This document shows, one piece after another, positions 1-8,659 of a DNA stretch of 64,000 nucleotides. Under the pieces are notes generated by a model. It had not been told where the DNA came from and did no database searches. It saw only the letters and a program-made list of their open reading frames with translations. Source of the stretch: Sphingomonadaceae bacterium 3R27E2-A (GTDB lineage: Bacteria > Pseudomonadota > Alphaproteobacteria > Sphingomonadales > Sphingomonadaceae); NCBI GenBank assembly GCA_005503165.1, contig SCNT01000014.1:40831-104830 (forward strand), given 5' to 3'. Made by a program: the position numbers and the translations under genes. Within the stretch, counting starts at the first letter, position 1. Each line of letters starts with the position of its first letter.

Positions 1-41
1 GCATCGCGGCGCGCGCCATAGGCGCTTTTCCAACAACGAGA

Positions 42-1208
42 ATGGAAAGGATGCCGGTGTTCGATACGCTCACCCTAGCGAGCTTGCCCGCGGCCGACGA
101 GGCGCTGCGTGCGGCGGTCCGCGCACTCGCCGACGAAGTCGTCGCCAATGCCCCCGCCGATATCCGCGCGCGCTCCTGGTCGGGCTTCGATCCGGCGTTC
201 AGCCGCCGCCTCGGCGCCGCCGGCTTCCTCGGTCTTACCCTGCCCAAGGCCTATGGCGGGCAGGAGCGCGGTCCCTTCGCGCGCTTCGTCGTCGTCGAGG
301 AACTGCTCTCGGCTGGCGCCCCGGTCGCGGCGCACTGGATCGCCGACCGGCAGAGCGCGCCGCTGATCCTGAATTACGGCAGCGAGGCGCAGCGCGAAAC
401 TTACATCCCGCGCATCTGCCGCGGCGAATTCGTCTTCTGCATCGGGATGAGCGAGCCGGGTTCGGGCTCGGACCTCGCGAGCGTGCGCACGCGCGCCGAG
501 CGCACGACAAGCGGCTGGTGCGTCAACGGGCAGAAGATCTGGACGACGGGCGCGATGCACGGCGATTATATGATCGCGCTCGTCCGTACCTCGGGCACCG
601 GCGAGGATCGCCACGCCGGCCTGTCCCAGCTGATCATCGACTTGAAGGCGCCCGGCGTCACGGTGCGTCCGATCACCGACCTCGCCGGCGACGCGCATTT
701 CGCCGAGGTGTTCTTCGATAATGTCGACCTGCCCGTCGATGCACTCATCGGTAACGAGGGTGAGGGCTGGAAGCAGGTGACCGCCGAGCTCGCCTTCGAA
801 CGCAGCGGGCCCGAGCGCATCTATTCGAGCGTGGTGCTGCTCGACGCATGGATCGCGCACCTGCGCGCGACCGGCCGTGATGACGGTGCGACTTTGGCGC
901 TGGTCGGCGACTTCACCGCGCGCCTCGCCACCTTGCGCGCGATGTCGATCGCCTGCACCGCGCGGCTCGCGCTCGGCGAAAGCCCGGTGATCGAGGCGTC
1001 GCTGGTCAAGGACCTCGGCACCGCCTTCGAACAGGAACTCCCCGTCGCGATCGGTGACGATCTCGCCGCGCATCCGGGCGAGGAGGTCGATGCCGAACTC
1101 TATCGCACCTTGATGTTCGTGACTTATGTGGCGCCCAGCTTCTCGCTGCGCGGCGGCACGCGCGAGGTGCTGCGCGGAATCATCGCGCGCGGAATGGGGC
1201 TACGCTGA
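42..1208 (+). CDS. acyl-CoA dehydrogenase, subunit 1 of a likely heteromeric pair
   Basis: A 388-residue flavoprotein of the acyl-CoA dehydrogenase superfamily, which introduces the alpha-beta double bond into acyl-CoA thioesters and passes electrons to ETF. The middle domain shows MSEPGSGSDLASVRT (about residues 134-148) and IWTTGA, the usual FAD/substrate motifs, and the C-terminus has GGTREVLRGIIARGMGL. In MCAD-type enzymes a catalytic Glu sits just before the GT of this last motif; here the position is Gly. The stop codon overlaps by one base with the start of a second, shorter dehydrogenase, so the two are translationally coupled. Steroid and branched-chain pathways use alpha2beta2 dehydrogenases built from such pairs, so a heteromer is my inference. 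ATG at 42 is chosen; ATG at 51 is possible but has no spaced ribosome site. A stop codon of an upstream gene may lie at 19-21. Confidence 0.9.
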   Translation: MERMPVFDTLTLASLPAADEALRAAVRALADEVVANAPADIRARSWSGFDPAFSRRLGAAGFLGLTLPKAYGGQERGPFARFVVVEELLSAGAPVAAHWIADRQSAPLILNYGSEAQRETYIPRICRGEFVFCIGMSEPGSGSDLASVRTRAERTTSGWCVNGQKIWTTGAMHGDYMIALVRTSGTGEDRHAGLSQLIIDLKAPGVTVRPITDLAGDAHFAEVFFDNVDLPVDALIGNEGEGWKQVTAELAFERSGPERIYSSVVLLDAWIAHLRATGRDDGATLALVGDFTARLATLRAMSIACTARLALGESPVIEASLVKDLGTAFEQELPVAIGDDLAAHPGEEVDAELYRTLMFVTYVAPSFSLRGGTREVLRGIIARGMGLR

Positions 1209-2149
1209 TGAGCGAATTTCTGGAGCCGTTCGAGCGGATGCTCGAGGATGTCGCGACCCCGGCGGCAGTGCGCGCGGTCGAACGGGGGAGTAGCATCGCC
1301 GCGATGTGGGGCGCCTTCGCCGAATCGGGTTTCCTCGACGCGCTGGTGCCCGAGGATCGCGGCGGCGCGGGGCTGCCGCTCGCCGAGGTGCAGCCGCTGT
1401 GGGTGGCGCTCGGCCGCCACGCCGTGCCGCTCCCGGTCGGCGAAACGATGATCGCGCGGGCGCTGCTGCCGGACGCACCGGAAGGCCCGATTGTGCTGGC
1501 GGTCGCCGAGGGCGCAACCGTCGTCGTGCCATGCGGACTGGTCGCGGCGCATTTTCTGTTCGAATCGGGCGCCGGTCTCCATATGGTCGCGGCGAAGGGC
1601 GAGGCAACCGGCGTGCCCGCCAGCCTCGCGGCGCGGATCGATCCCCGGCCTTTGCCTGCGCCCGTCGCGCCGTCACCCGAAGGTGGCCTGCGTACCATCG
1701 CCGCAATTCTGCGCGCGGCGCTGATCGCGGGCGCGGCCGAACGGCTTACCCAAATGACCGCCGCCTATGCCAATGAGCGTGTCCAGTTCGGTAAGCCGAT
1801 CGGGCGCCAGCAGGCCTTGCAGCAGGAGATGGCGGTGATGGCCGAGGAGATGGTCGCGGCGCGCATCGCCTCGCAGCTCGGCTGCGCGGGCAGCTTCCCG
1901 CCCTCGCTCGTCGCCGCCGCCACCGCCAAATCGATTGCGAGCCGCGCGGCCGCGCGCGTCGCCGCGACGGCGCATGCCGTCCACGGCGCGATCGGGATCA
2001 GCGAAGAGCACGATCTCCAGCTCTTCACCCGCCGCCTCCACGAATGGCGCCTCGCCGACGGGTCGGAGAGCTATTGGAACCGCCTGCTCGGCGCGGAGCG
2101 GCTCAAGGATGCCAGGCGGTCGGTCGATTTCGTGCGCGAAGCGCTGTAG
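1208..2149 (+). CDS. acyl-CoA dehydrogenase-like protein, subunit 2
   Basis: A 313-residue, short member of the acyl-CoA dehydrogenase family. The C-terminal helical domain is well preserved, with ANERVQFGKPIGRQQALQ (about 190-207), the FAD-contacting segment common in the family, and HAVHGAIGISEEHDLQLFTRR (about 258-278). The N-terminal and central beta domains are abbreviated compared with the usual 380 residues, and MSEPG-type motifs are missing, so it probably does not act alone. Its ATG overlaps the TGA of the upstream dehydrogenase by one base. The pairing of one full and one reduced dehydrogenase is typical of heterotetrameric steroid-type enzymes; the substrate cannot be read from the sequence. 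Confidence 0.85.
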   Translation: MSEFLEPFERMLEDVATPAAVRAVERGSSIAAMWGAFAESGFLDALVPEDRGGAGLPLAEVQPLWVALGRHAVPLPVGETMIARALLPDAPEGPIVLAVAEGATVVVPCGLVAAHFLFESGAGLHMVAAKGEATGVPASLAARIDPRPLPAPVAPSPEGGLRTIAAILRAALIAGAAERLTQMTAAYANERVQFGKPIGRQQALQQEMAVMAEEMVAARIASQLGCAGSFPPSLVAAATAKSIASRAAARVAATAHAVHGAIGISEEHDLQLFTRRLHEWRLADGSESYWNRLLGAERLKDARRSVDFVREAL

Positions 2150-2173
2150 CCCGAGCGTCGGCTCGTTTGTCTC

Positions 2174-2306
2174 GCGCAAAGACGCAAAGACATGAAGGAG
2201 GCGCGCCTTGCCGTGAAGCGGCATTTCTCCTCAACGGCGCGGCTGGCGCGACGATAAAGCCGGATAGGGCCTATCGGCCGCAGCCATCTTCTTCGCGTCT
2301 TTGCGC
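2174..2306. repeat. intergenic inverted repeat, family A copy 1
   Basis: Between the dehydrogenase pair and the convergent Lrp-type gene lie matching arms GCGCAAAGACGC (2174-2185) and GCGTCTTTGCGC (2295-2306). Both arms continue with similar sequence on either side. The same arm sequence recurs in a longer, nearly perfect version at 30940-31090, so this is a dispersed element rather than a simple terminator. It may also end transcription from both convergent genes. Confidence 0.75.
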
Positions 2307-2315
2307 AAAAGCTTT

Positions 2316-2786
2316 CTACCGCGCCGACTCCAAGATCGTCTCCATCGCGACGAAGGTCGAGGTGCTCGCGACATGCGGCAGGCTCGAAATCTTCTCGCCC
2401 AGCACGATCCGATAGCGGCGGATGTCTGGGGTGCGGACCTTGAGCAGATAGTCGAAGCTGCTCGCGATCATGTGGCATTCCTCGACCTCGGGGATCTGCC
2501 GCACCGCGTCGTTGAACCGGTGCAGCGCCTCTTCGCGCGTGTCGGACAATTTGACCTCGGTGAAGGCGACATGGTCGAGACCCACTTTGGCGGGATCGAC
2601 GATCGCGCGAAAGCCGGTGATCAACCCGCTCTCGACCAGCCGCTTCACGCGCGCCTGGCACGGCGTCTTCGACAGCCCGACCTGCGCCGCGAGGTCGGTA
2701 TAGGTGATACGTCCATCGCGCCCGAGAATGGCCAGAATCTTGCGGTCGAATTCGTCCAGATCGACCAAGGACACGGATCTTTTCAT
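2316..2786 (-). CDS. putR: Lrp/AsnC family regulator, PutR-like
   Basis: A 156-residue Lrp/AsnC transcription factor: N-terminal winged helix (LDEFDRKILAILGRDGR at about 10-26, then LAAQVGLSKTPCQARVKRL) and a C-terminal RAM effector domain (VAFTEVKLS, then EVEECHMIASSFDYLLKV). It is divergent from putA with a short shared intergenic region. In alphaproteobacteria the Lrp-type gene in this position, PutR, activates putA in response to proline, so that role is inferred from context. A perfect dyad, a good candidate site, lies just upstream (2798-2815). Length is normal for the family. Confidence 0.85.
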   Translation of the reverse strand: MKRSVSLVDLDEFDRKILAILGRDGRITYTDLAAQVGLSKTPCQARVKRLVESGLITGFRAIVDPAKVGLDHVAFTEVKLSDTREEALHRFNDAVRQIPEVEECHMIASSFDYLLKVRTPDIRRYRIVLGEKISSLPHVASTSTFVAMETILESAR

Positions 2787-2797
2787 GTGATCAGGCT

Positions 2798-2815
2798 AAA
2801 CATGTGCTGATGTTT
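2798..2815. promoter_or_regulatory. dyad in the putR-putA intergenic region, candidate PutR operator
   Basis: Arms AAACAT and ATGTTT are separated by six bases. The site is 11 bases upstream of the regulator start and about 70 bases upstream of the preferred putA start. Lrp-family proteins bind such AT-rich dyads. Assignment is by position only. Confidence 0.45.
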
Positions 2816-2842
2816 GGTCAAAACATATATCACTGACGCACA

Positions 2843-2863
2843 ATGAAGTCGGATCGACTTCAT
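2843..2863. promoter_or_regulatory. perfect 9-bp inverted repeat upstream of putA
   Basis: Arms ATGAAGTCG and CGACTTCAT flank a 3-base centre. The first arm contains an in-frame ATG that could be read as an earlier putA start, but the palindrome and the poor conservation expected of the peptide it would encode argue that this is untranslated leader or operator. Coordinates may be off by one base. Confidence 0.45.
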
Positions 2864-2884
2864 GCGATCTGCTATGGAATCGCC

Positions 2885-5800
2885 ATGACCCAGCCCATCG
2901 ACCGCGCCGCCATCCGCGCCCTCGCCCGTCGCCCCGAAGCCGATATCGTTGCCGATCTGCGCGCCGAGCTCGCGCGTTCGCCCGCAACGGTCGATGCGAC
3001 CACTGCACGCGGGCTCGCACTGATCCGCAAGGCGAAGTCCGAGGGCGAGCGCGAGACCCTCGTCGCGCAGCTGATGAACCGCTACCGCTTGTCGACCGAG
3101 GAAGGCGTCGTGCTGATGTGCCTTGCGGAGGCGCTGCTTCGCGTCCCTGACAGTGCCACCGCCAATGCGCTGATCCGCGACAAGATCGCCGGGCGCCGCT
3201 GGAACGAGGGCGAGGATGAGGACAGCCCGCTGATCGTCGCGCTTTCGGCGCGCGGACTGTCGCTGGGGTCGGCGACGCTGATGCTGGGCGCGATGGGTAG
3301 CAAGGCGAACCCGCTCGCGCTCCTGAAATCGATGATCCGCCGCTCGGGCGAGCCGGTGATCCGTCAGGCCGCGCTCGCGGCGATGAAGATGCTCGGCCAG
3401 CAGTTCGTGATGGGCGAGACGATCGACGCCGCGGTCAAGCGCGCCGACAGGGAAAAGAGCGAACTCGCGAGCTTCGACATGCTCGGCGAGGCCGCGCGCA
3501 CCGCCGAAGACGCCAAGCGCTATTATGACAGCTATGCGGGTGCCATCACGCGCATCGGCAAACATGCGAAGCCGGGCGACCCGCACGCCAATCATGGCAT
3601 CTCGATCAAGCTTTCGGCGCTCCACCCGCGCTACGAATATCTGCAAGGCCAGCGCACCCGCGAGGAACTGATCCCGCGCGTGATCGAACTCGCCCGCGCC
3701 GCGCGCGCGGTGAACATCCCGCTGATGATCGACGCCGAGGAAAGCGACCGGCTCGAGCCGCATATGGACGTCTATGCCGCGCTGATCGACGCCGGGATCG
3801 CCGACGGCTGGACCGGGCTGGGCATCGTGATCCAGGCCTATCAGAAGCGCGCGCCCGAGGTGATCCGCTGGGTCGCCGCCAAGGCGCGCGCGCGCGGCGT
3901 CAAGCTGTCGATGCGGCTGGTGAAGGGCGCGTACTGGGATACCGAGATCAAGCGCGCGCAGACGATGGGGCTCGCCGACTTCCCGGTCTTCACCGCGAAG
4001 AACCACACCGACCTCAATTATATGCATTGCGCGCAGATCCTGCGCGACGCGCAGGACGCGATTTTCCCCGCCTTCGCGAGCCATAATGCGATGACATTGG
4101 CCTTTGTCGCCGAGCTGTTCGCGGGCGCCGATTACGAGCTGCAGCGGCTGCACGGGATGGGCGAGGGGGCGCACGACGCGATCGTCGGCCTCTTCCCGCC
4201 GCCGCGCCCGGTGCGCGTCTATGCCCCCGTCGGCACCCACCGCGACCTGCTCGCCTATCTCGTCCGCCGCCTGCTCGAAAATGGCGCGAACTCCAGCTTC
4301 GTGCATCAGTTTTCGGACCCCGAAGTGACCGCCGAACAGCTCGCGGTCGATCCGCGCAGCATCGCGAGCCAACCCTCGACGATTCCGACCGGCCGCACGC
4401 TGCTCGACCCCGAGCGCCGCAACTCGCGCGGCTACGACCTCGGCGACCCCGGCGTTCCCGAGGCGCTCATGGCGGCGATCGCCAAGGCGCGCCGCGCGAA
4501 CCCCGTCGCGGCGCCGATCGTCGCGGGGCGCACGCTGACCGGCACTGCGGTGCCCGTCCACAACCCCGCGACCGGCGCGGTCATCGGATCGGTGATCGAG
4601 GCCGACGCCGCCGCGGTCGACGCCGCAGTCGCGGCATCGAAAAAGGTGCAGGAGGATTGGAGCCTTGCGGGCGGCGCCTTCCGCGCCGAGCGCCTCGAAC
4701 GCGCCGCCGACCTGCTCGAGGACCGCGACGCCTTGTTCCTCGGCCTCGCGATCGACGAAGCCGGCAAGACGCTCGTCGATGCGGTAGCGGAAGTGCGCGA
4801 GGCGGTCGATTTCCTGCGCTATTATGCGGGCCAGGCGCGCGCGCATTTCACCCACCCGCTGCCGCTCCCCGGTCCGACAGGCGAACGCAACGAGCTGATG
4901 CTCGAGGGCAAGGGCATTTTCGCCTGCATCAGCCCGTGGAACTTCCCGCTCGCGATCTTCCTGGGACAGGTGTCGGCGGCGCTGGCCGCGGGCAACGCTG
5001 TGCTCGCCAAGCCCGCCGAGCAGACCCCGCTGATCGCGCACGCCGCGGTCGAATTGCTCCACGAGGCGGGCATTCCCGTGGAAATCCTCCACTATCTCCC
5101 CGGCCGCGGCGAGACCGTCGGTGCGGCGGTGACCGGGCATGACGACGTCATCGGCGTCGCCTTCACCGGCTCGACCGAGGTCGCGCGGCTGATCAACCGC
5201 AGCCTCGCGATGCGCGACGGTCCGATCGCGACGCTGATCGCCGAGACCGGCGGCGCGAACGCGATGATCGTCGATTCGACCGCGCTCCCCGAGCAGGTGG
5301 CGCGCGACGCCGTCGCCAGTGCCTTCCAGTCGGCGGGCCAGCGCTGCTCGGCGCTGCGCCTGCTCTGCGTGCAGGACGATGTCGCCGAGGGCATGATCGA
5401 GATGGTCGCGGGCGCGATGGCCGAGCTTGCGGTCGGCGACCCGGCGATCCTCGCGACCGACACCGGCCCGATCATCGACGAGGAGGCGCTGGCGAATATC
5501 GCCACCTATGTCGCCGACGCGCGCGCCGCGGGGCGCGTGCTCGCCGAGGCCGGCGGCGACCTGCCCCCCGGCGGCCATTTCGTCCGCCCGGCGCTGATCC
5601 GCCTCGACCATGTCACCGATTTGAAGCGCGAGATTTTCGGCCCCGTGCTCCATGTGGCGACGTGGAAGGGGGGTGAGCTCGACGCGCTGATCGATGCGAT
5701 CAATGCGTCGGGCTATGGCCTGACGCTCGGCGTCCACACGCGCATCGACGGCGTTGCGGCGCATGTCGCGGCGCGCGCGGCGGTCGGCAACGTCTATGTG

Positions 5801-5974
5801 AACCGCAACCAGATCGGCGCGATCGTCGGCTCGCAGCCCTTCGGCGGCCGCGGCCTGTCGGGCACCGGCCCCAAGGCCGGCGGCCCGCACTACCTCTTCC
5901 GCTTCGCCGAGGAAAAGTCGATCTCGACCGACATCACGGCGGCGGGCGGCAACGCGGCGCTGATGGCGGGGTAG
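2885..5974 (+). CDS. putA: bifunctional proline dehydrogenase / L-glutamate gamma-semialdehyde dehydrogenase
   Basis: PutA converts proline to glutamate in two steps, FAD-dependent proline dehydrogenase and NAD-dependent P5C dehydrogenase, with channelling between the domains; it acts at the inner membrane surface. From the preferred start (MTQPIDRAAIR) it has 1029 residues. The proline dehydrogenase domain carries LMIDAEESDRLEPHMD and RLVKGAYWDTEIKRAQ (about 285-360). The aldehyde dehydrogenase domain carries AFTGSTEVA, IAETGGANAM with the general-base Glu, and SAGQRCSALR with the catalytic Cys near residue 820, ending in GGRGLSGTGPKAGG. There is no N-terminal ribbon-helix-helix domain, so it is not an autorepressor like the E. 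coli protein, which fits regulation by the divergent Lrp-type gene. An upstream in-frame ATG at 2843 lies inside a palindrome and is rejected. Confidence 0.96.
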   Translation: MTQPIDRAAIRALARRPEADIVADLRAELARSPATVDATTARGLALIRKAKSEGERETLVAQLMNRYRLSTEEGVVLMCLAEALLRVPDSATANALIRDKIAGRRWNEGEDEDSPLIVALSARGLSLGSATLMLGAMGSKANPLALLKSMIRRSGEPVIRQAALAAMKMLGQQFVMGETIDAAVKRADREKSELASFDMLGEAARTAEDAKRYYDSYAGAITRIGKHAKPGDPHANHGISIKLSALHPRYEYLQGQRTREELIPRVIELARAARAVNIPLMIDAEESDRLEPHMDVYAALIDAGIADGWTGLGIVIQAYQKRAPEVIRWVAAKARARGVKLSMRLVKGAYWDTEIKRAQTMGLADFPVFTAKNHTDLNYMHCAQILRDAQDAIFPAFASHNAMTLAFVAELFAGADYELQRLHGMGEGAHDAIVGLFPPPRPVRVYAPVGTHRDLLAYLVRRLLENGANSSFVHQFSDPEVTAEQLAVDPRSIASQPSTIPTGRTLLDPERRNSRGYDLGDPGVPEALMAAIAKARRANPVAAPIVAGRTLTGTAVPVHNPATGAVIGSVIEADAAAVDAAVAASKKVQEDWSLAGGAFRAERLERAADLLEDRDALFLGLAIDEAGKTLVDAVAEVREAVDFLRYYAGQARAHFTHPLPLPGPTGERNELMLEGKGIFACISPWNFPLAIFLGQVSAALAAGNAVLAKPAEQTPLIAHAAVELLHEAGIPVEILHYLPGRGETVGAAVTGHDDVIGVAFTGSTEVARLINRSLAMRDGPIATLIAETGGANAMIVDSTALPEQVARDAVASAFQSAGQRCSALRLLCVQDDVAEGMIEMVAGAMAELAVGDPAILATDTGPIIDEEALANIATYVADARAAGRVLAEAGGDLPPGGHFVRPALIRLDHVTDLKREIFGPVLHVATWKGGELDALIDAINASGYGLTLGVHTRIDGVAAHVAARAAVGNVYVNRNQIGAIVGSQPFGGRGLSGTGPKAGGPHYLFRFAEEKSISTDITAAGGNAALMAG

Positions 5975-5977
5975 AAG

Positions 5978-6137
5978 GGTTCACGCGGAGACGCGGAGGC
6001 GCGGAGAATCTATAATCACCGTTCGCCCTGAGCTTGTCGAAGGGCCGTTTTTCCTTTCGACGGGGAAGAAGAACGGTGCTTCGACAAGCTCAGCACAGAC
6101 GGGATCAGGACAATTCCTCCGCGCCTCCGCGTGAACC
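5978..6137. repeat. nested intergenic inverted repeat, family B
   Basis: Outer arms run from GGTTCACGCGGA (5978 onward) to its complement ending at 6137 and include GCGGAGGCGCGGAG. Inner arms are CTGAGCTTGTCGAAG (6028-6042) and CTTCGACAAGCTCAG (6079-6093), with a further matching ACCGTTC / GAACGGT pair between. It separates two convergent genes. From memory the inner arm is a common intergenic motif in sphingomonads. It may double as a bidirectional terminator. Confidence 0.8.
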
Positions 6138-6143
6138 GAAAAA

Positions 6144-7094
6144 CTACGCCCCCGGCACGCCCAAGAGCTGCGCCTGCGCCTTCAGCCGCGCTGCTGCGCT
6201 TGGGTTCGCCGCGATGCCGTCCTTCAATGCCTGCGCGGCCTTCGCGGTCTCGCCGAGCGTCATGCGGCTGCGCATCAGCATGATCCAGCGGTCGACATCC
6301 TGCGGGTTGGTTTTGAGCTTGGTTTCGAGCCCGCTCACCATTCCCTCGATCATCGCGTCCTGCTGGCCCTTGGGCAGCTGCGACGCGGCCTCCATGTCCG
6401 ACCGGCTGGGCCCTGGGATTGCGCGTGCGGCGACGGGCATTTCGTCGGCGGTCAGCGGGCGCGGGCGGGTGTTGGCCAGCCGGTCGGCGACCTCGATCTT
6501 GTGGATCGCGCCGACCTGCTCGATCGTGCGGCGGAGGTCCGCCTCCCACGGCGCGCCCTGCGGCGTGTCGGCGAGCAGCGCGAACCAGTCCTCGATCGCG
6601 CCCTTGTGGTCGCCGCCGATGTCCTTCCTGACCGCCATGAAATAGCGCGCGCGGGGGTCCCTGGCGTCGAGTGCGATCGCCTTTTCGAAGGCCTGCAGCG
6701 CGCCCGCGGGCATCGGGTCGCGCTCGCTCGCCATCACCCGCGCTTCGCCGAGCGCCGACCAGAGCCCCGCCGAATCGGGCGACAGCGCGGTCGCTTTTTC
6801 ATAAGCCGCCGCCGCGGCGGCAAAATCGCCGAGGTCGAAGCGCGCCGCACCGAGCTGCATCCACGCGTCGGCGCTGTTCGGTTCGGCCCTCGTCCGCGCC
6901 TCGAGCGCAGCGAGCTGATCGCCGGGCAGCGCGCCGCTTTCGGCCGCGGCCGCAGGGGCCTCGCCCGCGCGGTCGCGCCAGACGGCATAGCCGATCGCCC
7001 CCGCCAGCAGCAGGAAGGCGGCGATCAGGATCAGGCCGTTCGTCCGCGTCAGGCCCGCGCGGGGCGCTTTGGCCATGTCTTTGCTCTCGTTCAT
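6144..7094 (-). CDS. membrane-anchored TPR protein, CcmI/CycH-like
   Basis: A 316-residue protein from the start MNESKDMAKAPRAG, chosen because GAGGGG lies eight bases upstream; an upstream reading-frame extension has no such site and no conserved look. One transmembrane helix (about 19-37, LILIAAFLLLAGAIGYAVW) is followed by a periplasmic region with tetratricopeptide repeats (about 75-190: ADAWMQLGAARFDLGDFAAAAAAYEKATALSPDSAG and the next unit). The layout resembles the C-terminal part of CcmI/CycH, which presents apocytochrome c to the haem lyase. Several multihaem cytochromes are encoded just downstream of gdhA, but the gene is not in a ccm operon, so the role is only suggestive. Confidence 0.7.
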   Translation of the reverse strand: MNESKDMAKAPRAGLTRTNGLILIAAFLLLAGAIGYAVWRDRAGEAPAAAAESGALPGDQLAALEARTRAEPNSADAWMQLGAARFDLGDFAAAAAAYEKATALSPDSAGLWSALGEARVMASERDPMPAGALQAFEKAIALDARDPRARYFMAVRKDIGGDHKGAIEDWFALLADTPQGAPWEADLRRTIEQVGAIHKIEVADRLANTRPRPLTADEMPVAARAIPGPSRSDMEAASQLPKGQQDAMIEGMVSGLETKLKTNPQDVDRWIMLMRSRMTLGETAKAAQALKDGIAANPSAAARLKAQAQLLGVPGA

Positions 7095-7254
7095 TTTTGC
7101 CCCTCTTGTGCGCGTGCGAAAAAATGATTGCCTTGCGCGGTCCCGGCTTGCCTTTGCTCTCCGATGGTGTAGCCTTCGAAGGGCGAGGTCGGTCAACGAT
7201 AAAATCGCAAAAGGGGTCGCACCGAAATTTTCCCGGTCAACAGGGGAGGGGTGC

Positions 7255-8610
7255 ATGGCAGTTTCAGATCACGTCGATTTCAAGACGTTCATGGAAGGGG
7301 TTTCGAAGCGCAACCCGGGGCAACCCGAGTTCGTGCAGGCGGTGCAGGAAGTCGCCGAGGACATCTTCGACTTCATCGCCGACAAGGAGGAATATCATGC
7401 GCAGCAGATTTTGCGGCGCATCGCGGAGCCCGACCGCGTGGTGTCTTTCCGCGTCTGCTGGGAAGACGATAACGGTAATATCCGCGTGCAGCGCGGCTGG
7501 CGCGTCCAGAACAACAATGCCATCGGGCCGTACAAGGGCGGCATCCGCTTCCACCCCTCGGTCACCGAATCGGTGCTCAAATTCCTGGCGTTCGAACAAA
7601 CCTTCAAGAATGCGCTGACCGGCCTGCCGATGGGCGGCGGCAAGGGCGGGTCGAACTTCAACCCCAAGGGCAAGAGCGTGCGCGAGATCATGCGCTTCTG
7701 CCAGAGCTTCATGACCGAACTTTATCGCCACATCGGCGCCGACATCGACGTGCCCGCGGGCGACATCGGCGTGGGCGGGCGCGAGATCGGCTTCATGTTC
7801 GGCCAGTACAAGCGCATCACCAACGAATTCACGGGGGTGCTCACCGGCAAGGGCCTCGAATGGGGCGGTTCGCTGATCCGCACCGAGGCGACCGGCTATG
7901 GCGCAGTCTATTTCCTCCAGAACATGCTCGCCGCGAAGGACATGGATCTGGTCGGCAAGACCGCGGTCATCTCGGGCTCGGGCAATGTGGCGACGCACGC
8001 CGCCGAAAAGATCGTCCAGCTGGGCGGCAAGGTGCTGACGCTGTCCGACTCGGGCGGCTTCATCCATGATCCCGACGGCATCACCCAGGAAAAGATCGAC
8101 TGGGTGAAGGCGCACAAGACGCACCGCCGCGGCCGGATTGAGGAATATTGCGACGAGTTCAAGGGCGCGAGCTTCACCGCGGGCAAGACGCCGTGGGGGG
8201 TCAAGTGCGACGTCGCCTTGCCCTGCGCGACGCAGAACGAGCTGCTCGGCGACGACGCCAAAGCGCTGATCGCCAACGGCTGCATCGCGGTCAGCGAGGG
8301 CGCGAACATGCCGACCAACCTCGAAGGGGTGCACGCGTTCAAGCATGCCAAGCTGATGTTCGCGCCGGGCAAGGCGGCGAATGCCGGCGGCGTCGCGGTC
8401 TCGGGCCTCGAAATGAGCCAGAACAGCGGGCGCCGCAGCTGGAGCGAGGCCGAGCTGCAACAGATGCTCAAGGACATCATGCACGGCATCCACACGAGCT
8501 GCCTGACCTATGGTGACCAGGGCGACGGCTATATCGACTATGTGAAGGGCGCCAATATCGCGGGCTTCAAGAAGGTCGCCGACGCGATGCTCGCGTTCGG
8601 GGTGGTGTAA
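7255..8610 (+). CDS. gdhA: NADP-type glutamate dehydrogenase
   Basis: A 451-residue hexameric class I glutamate dehydrogenase, which interconverts 2-oxoglutarate plus ammonium and glutamate. Diagnostic features are NNAIGPYKGGIRFHPSV, LPMGGGKGGSNFNPKGKS with the substrate lysines, PAGDIGVGGREIGFMFGQYK, the nucleotide-binding VISGSGNVATHAAEK and C-terminal ANAGGVAVSGLEMSQN. The start at 7255 is set by AGGGGAGGG ending four bases upstream; longer forms extend into the divergent TPR gene. Length is standard. PutA produces glutamate a few genes away, but there is no operon link. Confidence 0.96.
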   Translation: MAVSDHVDFKTFMEGVSKRNPGQPEFVQAVQEVAEDIFDFIADKEEYHAQQILRRIAEPDRVVSFRVCWEDDNGNIRVQRGWRVQNNNAIGPYKGGIRFHPSVTESVLKFLAFEQTFKNALTGLPMGGGKGGSNFNPKGKSVREIMRFCQSFMTELYRHIGADIDVPAGDIGVGGREIGFMFGQYKRITNEFTGVLTGKGLEWGGSLIRTEATGYGAVYFLQNMLAAKDMDLVGKTAVISGSGNVATHAAEKIVQLGGKVLTLSDSGGFIHDPDGITQEKIDWVKAHKTHRRGRIEEYCDEFKGASFTAGKTPWGVKCDVALPCATQNELLGDDAKALIANGCIAVSEGANMPTNLEGVHAFKHAKLMFAPGKAANAGGVAVSGLEMSQNSGRRSWSEAELQQMLKDIMHGIHTSCLTYGDQGDGYIDYVKGANIAGFKKVADAMLAFGVV

Positions 8611-8659
8611 GCGGCGGTCGAGGCGCAAAAGCGTCCGGCGGGGTAAAAGGGGTTCTGCG

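Noticed and set aside
2843..2884. Earlier ATG for putA
   Set aside because: It lies inside a perfect inverted repeat, and the alternative MTQPIDRAAIR start gives the expected N-terminus.
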